A DNA stretch of 64,000 bases, taken from Dietzia lutea. GTDB lineage: Bacteria > Actinomycetota > Actinomycetes > Mycobacteriales > Mycobacteriaceae. The translations under genes were made by a program, and so were the position numbers. Under the pieces are notes generated by a model. The model was given only the letters and a program-made list of their open reading frames with translations. It searched no databases and had not been told where the DNA came from. The stretch covers positions 1-64,000 of the forward strand of contig NZ_CP015450.1 in assembly GCF_003096075.1 (NCBI RefSeq), in the 5' to 3' direction. Of the stretch, positions 54,121-62,332 are shown piece after piece. Within the stretch, counting starts at the first letter, position 1. Each line of letters starts with the position of its first letter.

Positions 54121-54867
54121 CTACTGGTGCGCTGCGGCGTGCTCGCGCATGTTGTGGGTGCCGGTGTCGATCCAGATGGCGCTGTGGACGATGCGGTCCA
54201 TGATCGCGTCGGCGTGGACCCCGGAGCCGAGCCGCTGGTGCCAGTCCTTCTTCGCGTACTGGGTGCAGAAGACGGTGGAGCCGGTGTCGTAGCGGCGCTC
54301 GAGCAGTTCGAGCAGCATGCTGCGCATCGCCTCATCGGGGTGGTCGAGGAGCCATTCGTCGATGACCAGCAGCGAGAAGGCGGCGTACTTCTTCAGGAAC
54401 TTCGTCTGCCCCTGCGGTCGGTCTTTCGCCAGCGCCCAGACCTCTTCCAGGTCGGGCATCCGGATGTAGTGCGCCCGGTACCGGTGGGTGCAGGCCTGCT
54501 TGGCCAGGGCGCATCCGAGGTAGGACTTGCCCGAGCCGGTGAACCCCTGGAACACGACGTTCTGCTGGCGATCGATGAATGAGCAGGTGGCCAGCTGGGC
54601 GAGCACGGCCCGGTTCAGGCCGCGCTCGCCGATCAGGTCCACTCGCCGCAGGTCAGCGCTCGGGTACCGAAGGCCTGCTCGCCGGATCAGGCCGTCGACT
54701 TTGGAGTGGTTGAAGCTCTCGTGGGCGTGGTCGACGACCAGCTGCAGCCGCTCATGGAAGCTCATCCCGAGAACGTGGTCCTCGTGTTGGGCCTCGATAG
54801 CCTCCAGCAGGGGCTGGGCGCCCATCTCGCGGAGCTTGCGTTTGGTCTCGATATCGATGGCGCTCAT
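54121..54867 (-). CDS. istB: IstB-type ATPase of IS21 element 1
   Basis: A 248-residue AAA+ ATPase of the DnaC/IstB family. Walker A is GFTGSGKSYLGCALAK near residues 105-120 and Walker B FSLLVIDEWLL near 163; HYIRMPDLEEVWA and FCTQYAKKDWHQRL are family-typical. It helps the IstA transposase choose and hold target DNA. Start ATG 54867 overlaps the istA stop (ATGA). It appears intact. Confidence 0.95.
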   Translation of the reverse strand: MSAIDIETKRKLREMGAQPLLEAIEAQHEDHVLGMSFHERLQLVVDHAHESFNHSKVDGLIRRAGLRYPSADLRRVDLIGERGLNRAVLAQLATCSFIDRQQNVVFQGFTGSGKSYLGCALAKQACTHRYRAHYIRMPDLEEVWALAKDRPQGQTKFLKKYAAFSLLVIDEWLLDHPDEAMRSMLLELLERRYDTGSTVFCTQYAKKDWHQRLGSGVHADAIMDRIVHSAIWIDTGTHNMREHAAAHQ

Positions 54868-56429
54868 CGCGTGCCTCCGGCGTAGTAGTCGGCGCCGCGC
54901 ACGTAGCCGCCGACCTCAGCGGGTGCTTCTTGTGCTGGTCGCAGGGCCGCGGTCTTGTCCTGACCGGTGACCAGGATCGGTTGGATGTGCGCGTACCGGG
55001 GCGAGCGCACCGGGCCGGTCAGCGCCAGGGCGCACGCGGCTTCGACCCGCTCGGCCGAGAAACGGCGAGAAAGGCGCAGTACCGCCAGGGCGGCGTCGAG
55101 ACCTTGTTCGTCGACCGGGACGGCTTCGAAGATCCGGTTGACCACGATCACCGCCGCCGGCCCCACCCGCTCGGCCCACTGGCGTACCCGCGGCGCATCC
55201 CACGGCTGGTACCGCTCGCCAGCTGGCAGGTCGGCGTCGTTGGTGCGGTACTGGCCCGAGGCGCTCTCCGGCAGCAGCAGGTGGGAGGAGAGGCGCTCGG
55301 TGCCGCGATAGATCTCCAGCGTTCGGGCGGTGATCCGAACGTCGACCTTCGTGCCGATATGCGCCAGTGGGGCCGAGTAGAAGTTGCGCTCGACCACCAC
55401 GTGCCCGTTGCGGCCCACGCGGCGGCCGTAGAGCCACCGGCTGATCTCGTACGCCACCGCCGGCAGCGGCGTCAGCAGCGGCTGCTCCTCCGCGGTGAAC
55501 ACGCCGAGTCTTGAGCCGGGGCGTTTCTGGAAGGGCTCGCGGTTGTAGGCATCCATCCGCTCACCGATCACCGCAGCCAGCTCGGGCAGCGAGGCGAACT
55601 TCCGGTCCCGCAGTCCGGCGATCACCCACGTCGCCACATGCAAAACGGTGTTCTCGGCCCCAGATTTGTCCTTGGGGCGCCGGATACGCCCTGGTAAAAC
55701 GGCTGCGGAGTAGTGAGCGGCCATCTCCCGGTACGCGTCGTTCAAGACGATCTCCCCGTCGCGGGGGTGCTTGACCACCCCGGTTTTGAGGTTGTCGCAC
55801 ACGATCCGCGGTACCGAGCCACCGAAGTTCTCGAACATCGCCACGTGCGCCCGCAGCCACGCGTCCTGCTGCATATCGGTCGCCGGATAGACGAACGCGT
55901 ACCGGCTGAACGGCAGGCACCCAACGAACAGGTACACCTTCGTCGCCGTGCCGGTGACCGGGTCGGTCAGCTCCATCGTCGGACCGGACCAGTCGACCTC
56001 GACCGTCTGGGCGGCCTTGTGGCCAACCCGCGAAGCGGCGCCGGTGACCATCACGTGCCGCTGGTAGGTCTTGCACCACCGGTCATATCCCATCGCCGGT
56101 GCCTTCGAGGCGCTGCACTGGTCGGTGTACTCGCTGTGCAGGAGCTTCAGCGTGACCCCGACCCGCGCCATCTCCCGGTGAACCTGCTCCCAGTCCGGCT
56201 GGGCGAACACGCTCTCGTGCTCCCCGCGGCCCGGGAACAGGCGGGCGTACACCTGCTCATCAGTCAGCTCGGCGACGTCGTCCCAGCTCGTCTCGGTCGC
56301 ATCGGCGGCCTCCAGCACCGCCGTGATGCTCTTGCGGGACATGCCCTGCGAGGCGGCGATCGCCCGCCCGGACAGTCCCTCGGAGCGAAGCTGCAACACA
56401 AGCTTCGCCCTGATCTTCCGTACAGTCAC
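54864..56429 (-). CDS. istA: IstA transposase of IS21 element 1
   Basis: A 521-residue IS21 transposase. An N-terminal helix-turn-helix (LSGRAIAASQGMSRKSITAV near residues 19-38) precedes the DDE integrase core: VEVDWSGPTMELTDPVTG near 143 (first Asp), PRIVCDNLKTGV near 208 (second Asp) and RIRRPKDKSGAENTV near 246 (Glu). It is coupled to istB. The gene appears complete, making this the only fully intact IS in the nest. Confidence 0.95.
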   Translation of the reverse strand: MTVRKIRAKLVLQLRSEGLSGRAIAASQGMSRKSITAVLEAADATETSWDDVAELTDEQVYARLFPGRGEHESVFAQPDWEQVHREMARVGVTLKLLHSEYTDQCSASKAPAMGYDRWCKTYQRHVMVTGAASRVGHKAAQTVEVDWSGPTMELTDPVTGTATKVYLFVGCLPFSRYAFVYPATDMQQDAWLRAHVAMFENFGGSVPRIVCDNLKTGVVKHPRDGEIVLNDAYREMAAHYSAAVLPGRIRRPKDKSGAENTVLHVATWVIAGLRDRKFASLPELAAVIGERMDAYNREPFQKRPGSRLGVFTAEEQPLLTPLPAVAYEISRWLYGRRVGRNGHVVVERNFYSAPLAHIGTKVDVRITARTLEIYRGTERLSSHLLLPESASGQYRTNDADLPAGERYQPWDAPRVRQWAERVGPAAVIVVNRIFEAVPVDEQGLDAALAVLRLSRRFSAERVEAACALALTGPVRSPRYAHIQPILVTGQDKTAALRPAQEAPAEVGGYVRGADYYAGGTR

Positions 56430-56646
56430 GGATTGCTCCTTCCGCCACGTGCCCTCTACACGCGGCGGAAGGAGCCTAAGGACCGGTGGCCCCCACGGAC
56501 GCTACTGCTGGCCCCCAAGCGCAATATCCACGTTTCCGGCCACTGGCCCTCGAAGGCAATAGCGATGGCCCCCAGTGAGACGAATATTCACTGCTCGGGG
56601 TGAGGCGGCGCGACTGCGCCGCTTCTTCCTATTTGAGGAGGCTGAT

Positions 56647-58248
56647 GTGGCCGAGTACAAGGCCATCATGACGTTGGCGCTGGCCGGGCATAGCTACAGC
56701 GAGATCGTCGCCGCCGTCGGGTGTTCGCGTCGGGAGATCGCGGCGGTGAAGAAGACGATCACCGCGTACGGCATCACCGCCGGCCAAGCGTCGTCGATGA
56801 ACGCGGCCGAGATCGCCGGGATGTTCCCCGACGGGCGCAAACGCGTCTCGGAGGACTACACCAAGCCCGATTTTGATCGGGTGCTGGCGTCGATGAAGTT
56901 CAACCGGCACTTCACCATCCAGCAGGCCTGGGGCAAATATCTCGCGGACCCCGCCGGGGCCGGGAAGAAGTACGGGTACTCGCAGTACTGTGCCCTGTTC
57001 GCCGAGCACGCCCGCATCAAGGACGTCGTGGCCACGCTGCATCACGAACCCGGTCGGACGATGCTGGTCGACTGGGCCGGCGACACCCTTGAGGTCCTCG
57101 ACGCCGTCACCGGGGAGGTCACGAAGCTGTACTTGTTCGTGGGGGTGCTGCCGTACTCGGGTGCGGTGTTCTGCCGCGGCTTCACGGATATGAAGTCGCC
57201 GTCGTGGATCGATGCCCACGTCGCGGCGTTCGCGTTCTTCGGCGGGACACCGCAGATGGTGGTGCCCGACAACCCGACCACCGCCACTCATCGGCAGAAG
57301 CAGGGCGAGGCGGCCAGGGCTGTCAACGTCCGCTACCAGCAGCTGGCCGACCATTACGGCACCGCGATCGTGCCGGCCCGGGTCCGAAAACCCCGCGACA
57401 AGGCAGCCGTAGAGTCAGCCGTGGAGGTGGTCAACAAACGCGTGATCGGCTACCTCGCCGAGGAGGTGTGGACCACCGTCGAGGCCCTGAACGCGGCGAT
57501 CGCCGACCGCGTCGCCGAGATCAACACCCAGATTCGCCGGGCTGACGGTACGACCCGGTGGGAGAGGTTCGAGTCCGACGAAGCGCCGCTGCTGGCGGTG
57601 CTGCCCAACGATGGGTTCGCCACGGTGGAATGGAAGCAGCTCAAGGTCGGACGGAACTATCACGTGTCCTGCGATTCGCAGTACTACTCGGTGCCGTACA
57701 CCTTCGCCGGTCAGCTGCTGCGAGTCCGCCTGACCGCGCAGTCGGTGACGCTCTTCGACGGTGACCAGGTCGTCTGCGAGCATTCGCGGCGCCACGGCCG
57801 CAAGGGCCAGTACTCGACCGTGCTCGCTCACGCCCCGAAGGCCCATCAGGGTATCGACGGCCTGTGGTCACGGCAGTGGTTCACCGATCGTGCCCGCGGG
57901 TTCGGCCCCGCCACCGAGAAGGTGATCGCCCAGATCCTGGATCGTCACGTGATCGAGGCGCAGGGCTTTCTGGACTGCCAGAACATTCTCGAGACTTTGG
58001 GCAAGCGCAGTCGCCAGCGGCTTGAGGCGGCCTGCCAGGTGCTGCTCAACCAGAACAGCGCCGGTAGCTACAGCGTGCTCAAACGCGTCATGGCCACCAT
58101 CGACTCCGATGGCAAGGCGCCCCGGCCCGTGGTGCCGGCGGCGGCCACACGAAAACCGCCGCCACCGGCCGGGGCCAGGGACGACGGTGCGATTCAAGTC
58201 CGGTCGGCCGATCACTATGCGCGCGGCCGCAGCGGGGAGGGCGTGTGA
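56647..58248 (+). CDS. istA: IstA transposase of IS21 element 2
   Basis: A 533-residue IS21 transposase from GTG 56647, with GAGGAG six bases upstream. The helix-turn-helix is HSYSEIVAAVGCSRREIAAVK near residues 14-34; the DDE core is MLVDWAGDTLEVLDAVTG near 140, PQMVVPDNPTTA near 203 and RVRKPRDKAAVESAV near 248. An upstream frame start at 56575 lies inside the end of element 1 and is not native. The gene is intact, but its leader is separated from the element's left end by the nested IS21 element 1. Confidence 0.92.
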   Translation: MAEYKAIMTLALAGHSYSEIVAAVGCSRREIAAVKKTITAYGITAGQASSMNAAEIAGMFPDGRKRVSEDYTKPDFDRVLASMKFNRHFTIQQAWGKYLADPAGAGKKYGYSQYCALFAEHARIKDVVATLHHEPGRTMLVDWAGDTLEVLDAVTGEVTKLYLFVGVLPYSGAVFCRGFTDMKSPSWIDAHVAAFAFFGGTPQMVVPDNPTTATHRQKQGEAARAVNVRYQQLADHYGTAIVPARVRKPRDKAAVESAVEVVNKRVIGYLAEEVWTTVEALNAAIADRVAEINTQIRRADGTTRWERFESDEAPLLAVLPNDGFATVEWKQLKVGRNYHVSCDSQYYSVPYTFAGQLLRVRLTAQSVTLFDGDQVVCEHSRRHGRKGQYSTVLAHAPKAHQGIDGLWSRQWFTDRARGFGPATEKVIAQILDRHVIEAQGFLDCQNILETLGKRSRQRLEAACQVLLNQNSAGSYSVLKRVMATIDSDGKAPRPVVPAAATRKPPPPAGARDDGAIQVRSADHYARGRSGEGV

Positions 58249-59014
58249 TGTTCACCGAGATCGATCACCAGAAGTTCCGCAACCTGCGCATCACGCACGT
58301 GGCGACCCGGTTCGAGGAGCTCATCAGCGATGAGGCCAATGACGAGCTCACCCCGGAGCAGATCTTCCTCACCGCCGTCGACGACGCCCTGGACCAGCGC
58401 CAAGCCCACCGGATCGACAAGCTGATCCGCGCCGCGAAATTCCCGATCCCGCAGGCCTCGATCGCGGAGATCAACTACCAGGAAGGACGCGGGATCACCC
58501 CGGTGCGGATGAAACGCTACGCCGGGCACCACTGGAGGCAAGACCCCACCAACCTGCTGGTCCTCTCACCGACCGGCGGCGGAAAACCTACCTGGCCTGC
58601 GCGATCGGCATCGCCGCCTGCCAGAACGGGCACACCGTCACCTACGCCCGCATGGACGAACTCGCCCGGCGGCTGGTCATCGCCCGCGGCGACGGCATCC
58701 GCCACCAGAAGATGCTCAACGACCTCTCGGACGTGGAACTGCTGATCATCGACGACTTCCTCACCGTGGGAATCGACCCTGAAGCCGCTAACGACTTGTT
58801 CGCCGTGCTGGCCAACCGGGAGCACCGGCTGCCGACGATGATCGCCTCACAGTCCCGACCGGCGTACTGGCTCGAGGCACTACCCGACCGGGTCGCCGCC
58901 GACTCCATCGTCAACCGGCTGGCCAACAACGCCCGCGAGATCAACCTCGGCGAAGTCGACATGCGCCGCCAACGCGATGACCAAGCCCGAGCCACCACCG
59001 GCTACTGGGAGTAA
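58248..59014 (+). pseudogene. istB: IstB of IS21 element 2, frameshifted in the Walker A motif
   Basis: The frame starts at ATG 58248, overlapping the istA stop (TGATG), with MFTEIDHQKFRNLRITHVAT. At GGAAAACC near 58578-58586 one A is missing: the Walker A GGGK then reads PTWPA instead of TYLACAIGIAA. The other frame continues MDELARRLVIARGDGIRHQK and LLIIDDFLTVGIDP to the stop at 59014. Total length is one base short of whole codons. It is dead unless slippage in the A-run restores the frame. Confidence 0.9.
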
Positions 59015-59117
59015 CCCCCGACGGTGCCGGCCCGCCTCACACACGGGCCGGTTCCGGGTCGCCGGAACAGCAGTACCAACTCGCCGGACCCGCGGTACCG
59101 ATAAGCCCTATCTGCCA

Positions 59118-60500
59118 ACCGACGTTCCGGTGCGATTCTGCAGGTAGCGAGCCACAGCGAGAGCGGCGAAGACGATGGTCAGGTGCGCTTCGATTGAGTC
59201 GCGCGTGCGGTGGAAGACGGGCCGTGCCTTGAGATCGGACTTGGCCATGCGGAAGGACTGCTCGACCTTCCACAGGTCGTGGTACGCCGCCACTACGGCG
59301 TGTCCATCCATGATCTTCGGGTCGATGTTGGTGACATACCCCTTGTAGCCGGCCGCTTGACGTGCCCGTTCGATGAGCGCCTCGTCCAGGGCGACGGTTT
59401 GGCCGGTGATTTTGACGAACCGCTGCTTCTTGAGCGGTTCGGACCGGTCGGCAACCCGCTGGGCACGGTCGATCTGTGCGTTCAGAGTGCGCCGATCTCG
59501 CTGGGCGCGTTCCCACTTGTAGTGCCACACCACGCGCCGCTCTCGCCGATCCCGACCCTGGCCCATCGGGCGGGTCAACTCTACGACCTCGCCATCAGCG
59601 ATGGCGTTGCCGCGGCGGCCGAAGTGGTCCTCGAGCTCCTTCGGCGCCTTTTCAAGTGCGGGAGCCGACGATGAACGACAGCCCGGCATCCTCCAGGGCA
59701 TTGAGGTTGGCCGCTGAGAGCATGCCCGCGTCAGCGACGACGACCATGTCGCTGACCTGGTGGCGCTGCTGGAAGGTGGTGATCACCGGGATTAGCGTCT
59801 TGGTCTCGGCCTTGTTGCCCTCGAACATGTGAATATCCAGCGGGAACCCGTCGCGGGCCACCAGCAGACCGACGGTGATCTGTGGGTCGACGCGGCGTTC
59901 CTTGCTCATGCCGACCTTGCGCAGGCTGTCTTCCTTCTCGGCCTCGAAGTACAACGTGGTCAGGTCGTACAGCACCAGAGCGGCGCCCGGGCCGCCGGCG
60001 GCGGTGACATGCTCCCAGCAGGCGGTCGCCAGCACGGTGCGGTAATCGCGCTCGACGCAGCGAGCCAGACTCGCGTTGATCGTGTTGCGATGTGGAGGGT
60101 CGATCCCGATGTCCTCAAGGACGCGGATCGTATCCAGCTTGCTCGTCGCCTCAACCAGGCGCGCACACACCAGCGCCTGGAAGGTCTCATCGGCAACGGC
60201 ATCGAAGCCGAGAGCATCGAAACTGCTGGTCAACGTGCTCCACAGCAACTCGCTGGAATGCCTGCGCACCACCGCATCCCCACCGGATCTCACTTGTGCC
60301 TCCGACTCCAGCCCGAGGTCTAGGGATTGTTGGCCAGCGGAGATCTTGCCCCTCGCCACCGCGATCAACGCCGCCAACTCGCCCTCGGTGCGCGCGGACC
60401 CGATGTGCTCGACGATGCGGCGCCGACCATGAACCGACTCGGCGATCTGGACCGCCGTCGCACCCGACGCCGTCCTGACCTTCCGCACCCACGGGCTCAC
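59118..60500 (-). pseudogene. IS1634-type transposase, N-terminal and central part
   Basis: From GTG 60500 the frame reads VSPWVRKVRTASGATAVQIA, with LVLYDLTTLYFEAEKEDSLR (first catalytic Asp region) and MVVVADAGMLSAANLNAL (second). A frameshift near 59655-59665, just after FIVGSRT, ends the first frame; the second goes on with KAPKELEDHFGRRGN, GYVTNIDPKI and WKVEQSFRMAKSDL (catalytic Glu region) to NRTGTS, where IS21 element 2 interrupts it at 59117/59118. The last residues are at 53773-53911. Confidence 0.88.
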
Positions 60501-60612
60501 ACCGCGACGATAGCCCACCGAATTAGTGCCTAGAATCCGCAGTCACCGACGCCACTACCAGCAACGATCACATGCACGAAGAGCAAACTCCCGTCAACAT
60601 GTGCAACTCAGG

Positions 60613-60669
60613 ACCGAGTTCGACGGTGCGGCAGATGGTGTCGGCAAGCAGGCTGGCGGTAGCGTTCAA
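60613..60669 (-). pseudogene. ISL3 transposase, displaced 5' end
   Basis: On the minus strand this reads LNATASLLADTICRTVELG up to the IS1634-type element's target duplication. Joined to VTITDAAVAGELTHLF at 53751 it restores a normal ISL3 N terminus. TTG 60669 is a possible start. The 60670-60798 stretch is the element's leader and right end. Confidence 0.7.
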
Positions 60670-60798
60670 AGTGGGTCCTGGGGTGTTCGATGCGAGGCGT
60701 GAGAACCTGCATCTTCACACGCCCCAGGACCCCTACATTTTGTGCCTCACCGCATCGCCGGCGAACCCCAGCTACGCACTCCGTTTTCGGAAGGGCCC

Positions 60799-61168
60799 GT
60801 TCACCGCCCACGATGCGCACGCCGCGGTGGAGGTGACCTACCGCCTGTACCAGGGGCTGATCAACGCCTACGAGCAGCCGCGGCGACTGGACGGCAAGAT
60901 CGCGATGTACAAGCTCCTGCGCTCAATCCAGTCCCGTGTACCCACCGGACTCCCGGAGCTCGCGCAGCTCGGCCGGTCATTGTGGAAGCGGCACCGCGAG
61001 ATCCTCGCGTACTTCGACGTGGGTGCCTCCAATGGCCGCGTCGAGGCCATCAACGGGCGCCTCGAGTACCTCCGCGGAATCGCCCTCGGATTCCGCAACC
61101 TTAAGCACTACATCTTGCGGTCACTCATTCACTCCGGCCAGCTCCAGAACCGGATTAACGCACTCTAA
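60799..61168 (+). pseudogene. Second ISL3 transposase copy, 3' fragment
   Basis: The last 120 residues of an ISL3 transposase on the opposite strand to the first copy: FTAHDAHAAVEVTYRLYQGL, then DVGASNGRVEAINGRLEYLR and the end LQNRINAL. It is about 85 percent identical by eye to the same part of the copy at 52495. The 5' part is missing because the first copy's right end directly abuts it. Its own end is near 61183 (ATCCGGAAG). Confidence 0.85.
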
Positions 61169-61180
61169 ATCCGGAAGCTG

Positions 61181-62143
61181 TTAAAGGTCGAGAGTTATCC
61201 GCGGACTCTTCGCGCGTGAGACGCAGGGGAACATGGTCTCGTTGGATTCCCGCTCGTCGTCGGTGAGCACCGAGTCTAGGTGGAGGGGAGTGCCGCTGAG
61301 GACGCCTGTTTCGCACGTTCCGCAGACACCTTCGGTGCAGGAGGCTTCGATTTGGAAGCCGGCATTTGTGAGCGCGTCTAGGGCTGACGTTTCTTCGCCG
61401 ACTGCGATGATTTGGCCAGTCGAGCCAATCTCGACCTCGAACGATGTCGGCTTATCGACTTCCTCAACACGTGGGCTGAAACGCTCCATTCGCAACGTGC
61501 CGGTGGGCCAACTGCGAGCTCCGTCTTCTACCGCCGAGATGAGCGCCTCGGGTCCGCAGCAATAGATCAGCCGACCAGGTACCACTTCACTGAGTAGTTC
61601 TGCCAGTGGAAGCAACCCAGTCTCGTCCTCAGGGAGTACCCTCACGCGATCACCATAACGTTCGACGAGATCGTCGACGAAGGCCATTGAGGCTCGCGTC
61701 CGACCGCCGTAGACGAGCTCCCAGTCAAGTCCGAACCGAGAGGCCTCTTCGACCATGGTGAGGATGGGCGTGATACCGATCCCTCCGGCGATAAACAAGA
61801 TCCTGTCGCAGGAAGTCTCAAGCACGAAATGGTTCCGTGGTCCCTTTAGACGCACTGGGTCGCCAGCGTTGAGCTTATCGTGGAGAAATCGGGATCCGCC
61901 ACGAGACTCAGCCTCGAGCAGGACGGCGATCTGCCAACTGGTTAAATCGTTGGGATCACCGCAGAGGGAGTATTGCCGAACGAGCCCTTCCGGTAGCTCG
62001 ATATCAATGTGCGACCCCGGTGTCCAGGGAGGCATGCTCCCTCCATCACGGCGCGTGAACTCAACGGAGATAACTCCTTCTGAGAGCATCTCTTTAGAGC
62101 GCACGACCGCCTCAAACTCCACCTCGTCATGGGTACGGATCAT
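61181..62143 (-). CDS. PDR/VanB-type oxidoreductase with 2Fe-2S domain
   Basis: A 320-residue reductase. FMN-binding RQYSLCGDPNDLTSWQIAV near residues 57-75, NAD-binding LFIAGGIGITPILTMVEE near 115-132 and CCGPEALI near 196; the C-terminal plant-type ferredoxin has CTEGVCGTCETG near 270 and FPCVSRA near 306. It passes electrons from NADH to an oxygenase, as phthalate dioxygenase reductase and VanB do. No Rieske oxygenase is next to it, but an HpaB-type gene lies upstream on the same strand. The gene end lies beside the ISL3 remnant and appears undamaged. Confidence 0.93.
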   Translation of the reverse strand: MIRTHDEVEFEAVVRSKEMLSEGVISVEFTRRDGGSMPPWTPGSHIDIELPEGLVRQYSLCGDPNDLTSWQIAVLLEAESRGGSRFLHDKLNAGDPVRLKGPRNHFVLETSCDRILFIAGGIGITPILTMVEEASRFGLDWELVYGGRTRASMAFVDDLVERYGDRVRVLPEDETGLLPLAELLSEVVPGRLIYCCGPEALISAVEDGARSWPTGTLRMERFSPRVEEVDKPTSFEVEIGSTGQIIAVGEETSALDALTNAGFQIEASCTEGVCGTCETGVLSGTPLHLDSVLTDDERESNETMFPCVSRAKSPRITLDL

Positions 62144-62332
62144 TTGTTCCTCCTCTGGCCCACGTCGTCAGTAGCAAACGACCCTAGTGCGGTAGGCGAA
62201 CATGCCAAGCCACAATGGCTCCTTTGCCGTATTGACCTCCGCGTCGGTCGAGACCAAGTTACAGGGTGATCCGACCTGGCAACCCGAAATTACGCTTGGG
62301 TCGACCGCTTCACGCCAGTCTAAGGGGACGAC

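Larger units (their letters stand above)
54006..56590 (-). mobile_element. IS21-family element 1, innermost, intact
   Basis: Ends TGAGTATTTGGAGGGTTGGG and (complement) TGAATATTCGTCTCACTGGG share TGA(A/G)TATT and then GGGGGCCA, with more GGGGGCCA-type repeats inside each end, typical of IS21. A perfect 5-base target duplication CTGCT lies at 54001-54005 and 56591-56595. The element sits in the leader of IS21 element 2, between that element's left end and its istA. Confidence 0.92.
53912..59117 (+). mobile_element. IS21-family element 2, third level
   Basis: Ends TGGCAGATAGGGC (53912) and its complement CCCTATCTGCCA (to 59117), with further internal terminal repeats of the TCCGGCGA...GGTAC type. 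The flanks ATCGAC (53906-53911) and ACCGAC (59118-59123) form a 6-base duplication with one mismatch. Without the nested IS21 element 1 it is about 2.6 kb, as expected for IS21. It carries istA and a frameshifted istB on the plus strand. Confidence 0.85.
53757..60612 (-). mobile_element. IS1634-type (IS4 superfamily) element, second level
   Basis: Perfect 17-base inverted ends CCTGAGTTGCACATGTT (53757-53773) and its complement (60596-60612) are flanked by the 5-base duplication ACCGA (53752-53756 and 60613-60617). Without its own insert the element is about 1.64 kb. It interrupts the ISL3 transposase gene after codon VELG. Its transposase is in turn split by an IS21 element at 53912. Confidence 0.88.
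52481..60798. mobile_element. ISL3-family element, outermost of a four-level nest
   Basis: Left end GGGCTCTTCCGGTTTTAAAG at 52481 and right end (complement) GGGCCCTTCCGAAAACGGAG at 60798 match at 17 of the first 25 bases. The transposase gene on the minus strand is split by an IS1634-type element at 53757-60612. No 8-base target duplication is seen, and the right end abuts a fragment of a second ISL3 copy, so a deletion or rearrangement followed insertion. Confidence 0.75.

Noticed and set aside
52495-61168. Composite transposon bounded by two inverted ISL3 copies
   Set aside because: The nested-insertion joins and target duplications explain the interior, and the second ISL3 copy is only a 3' fragment.
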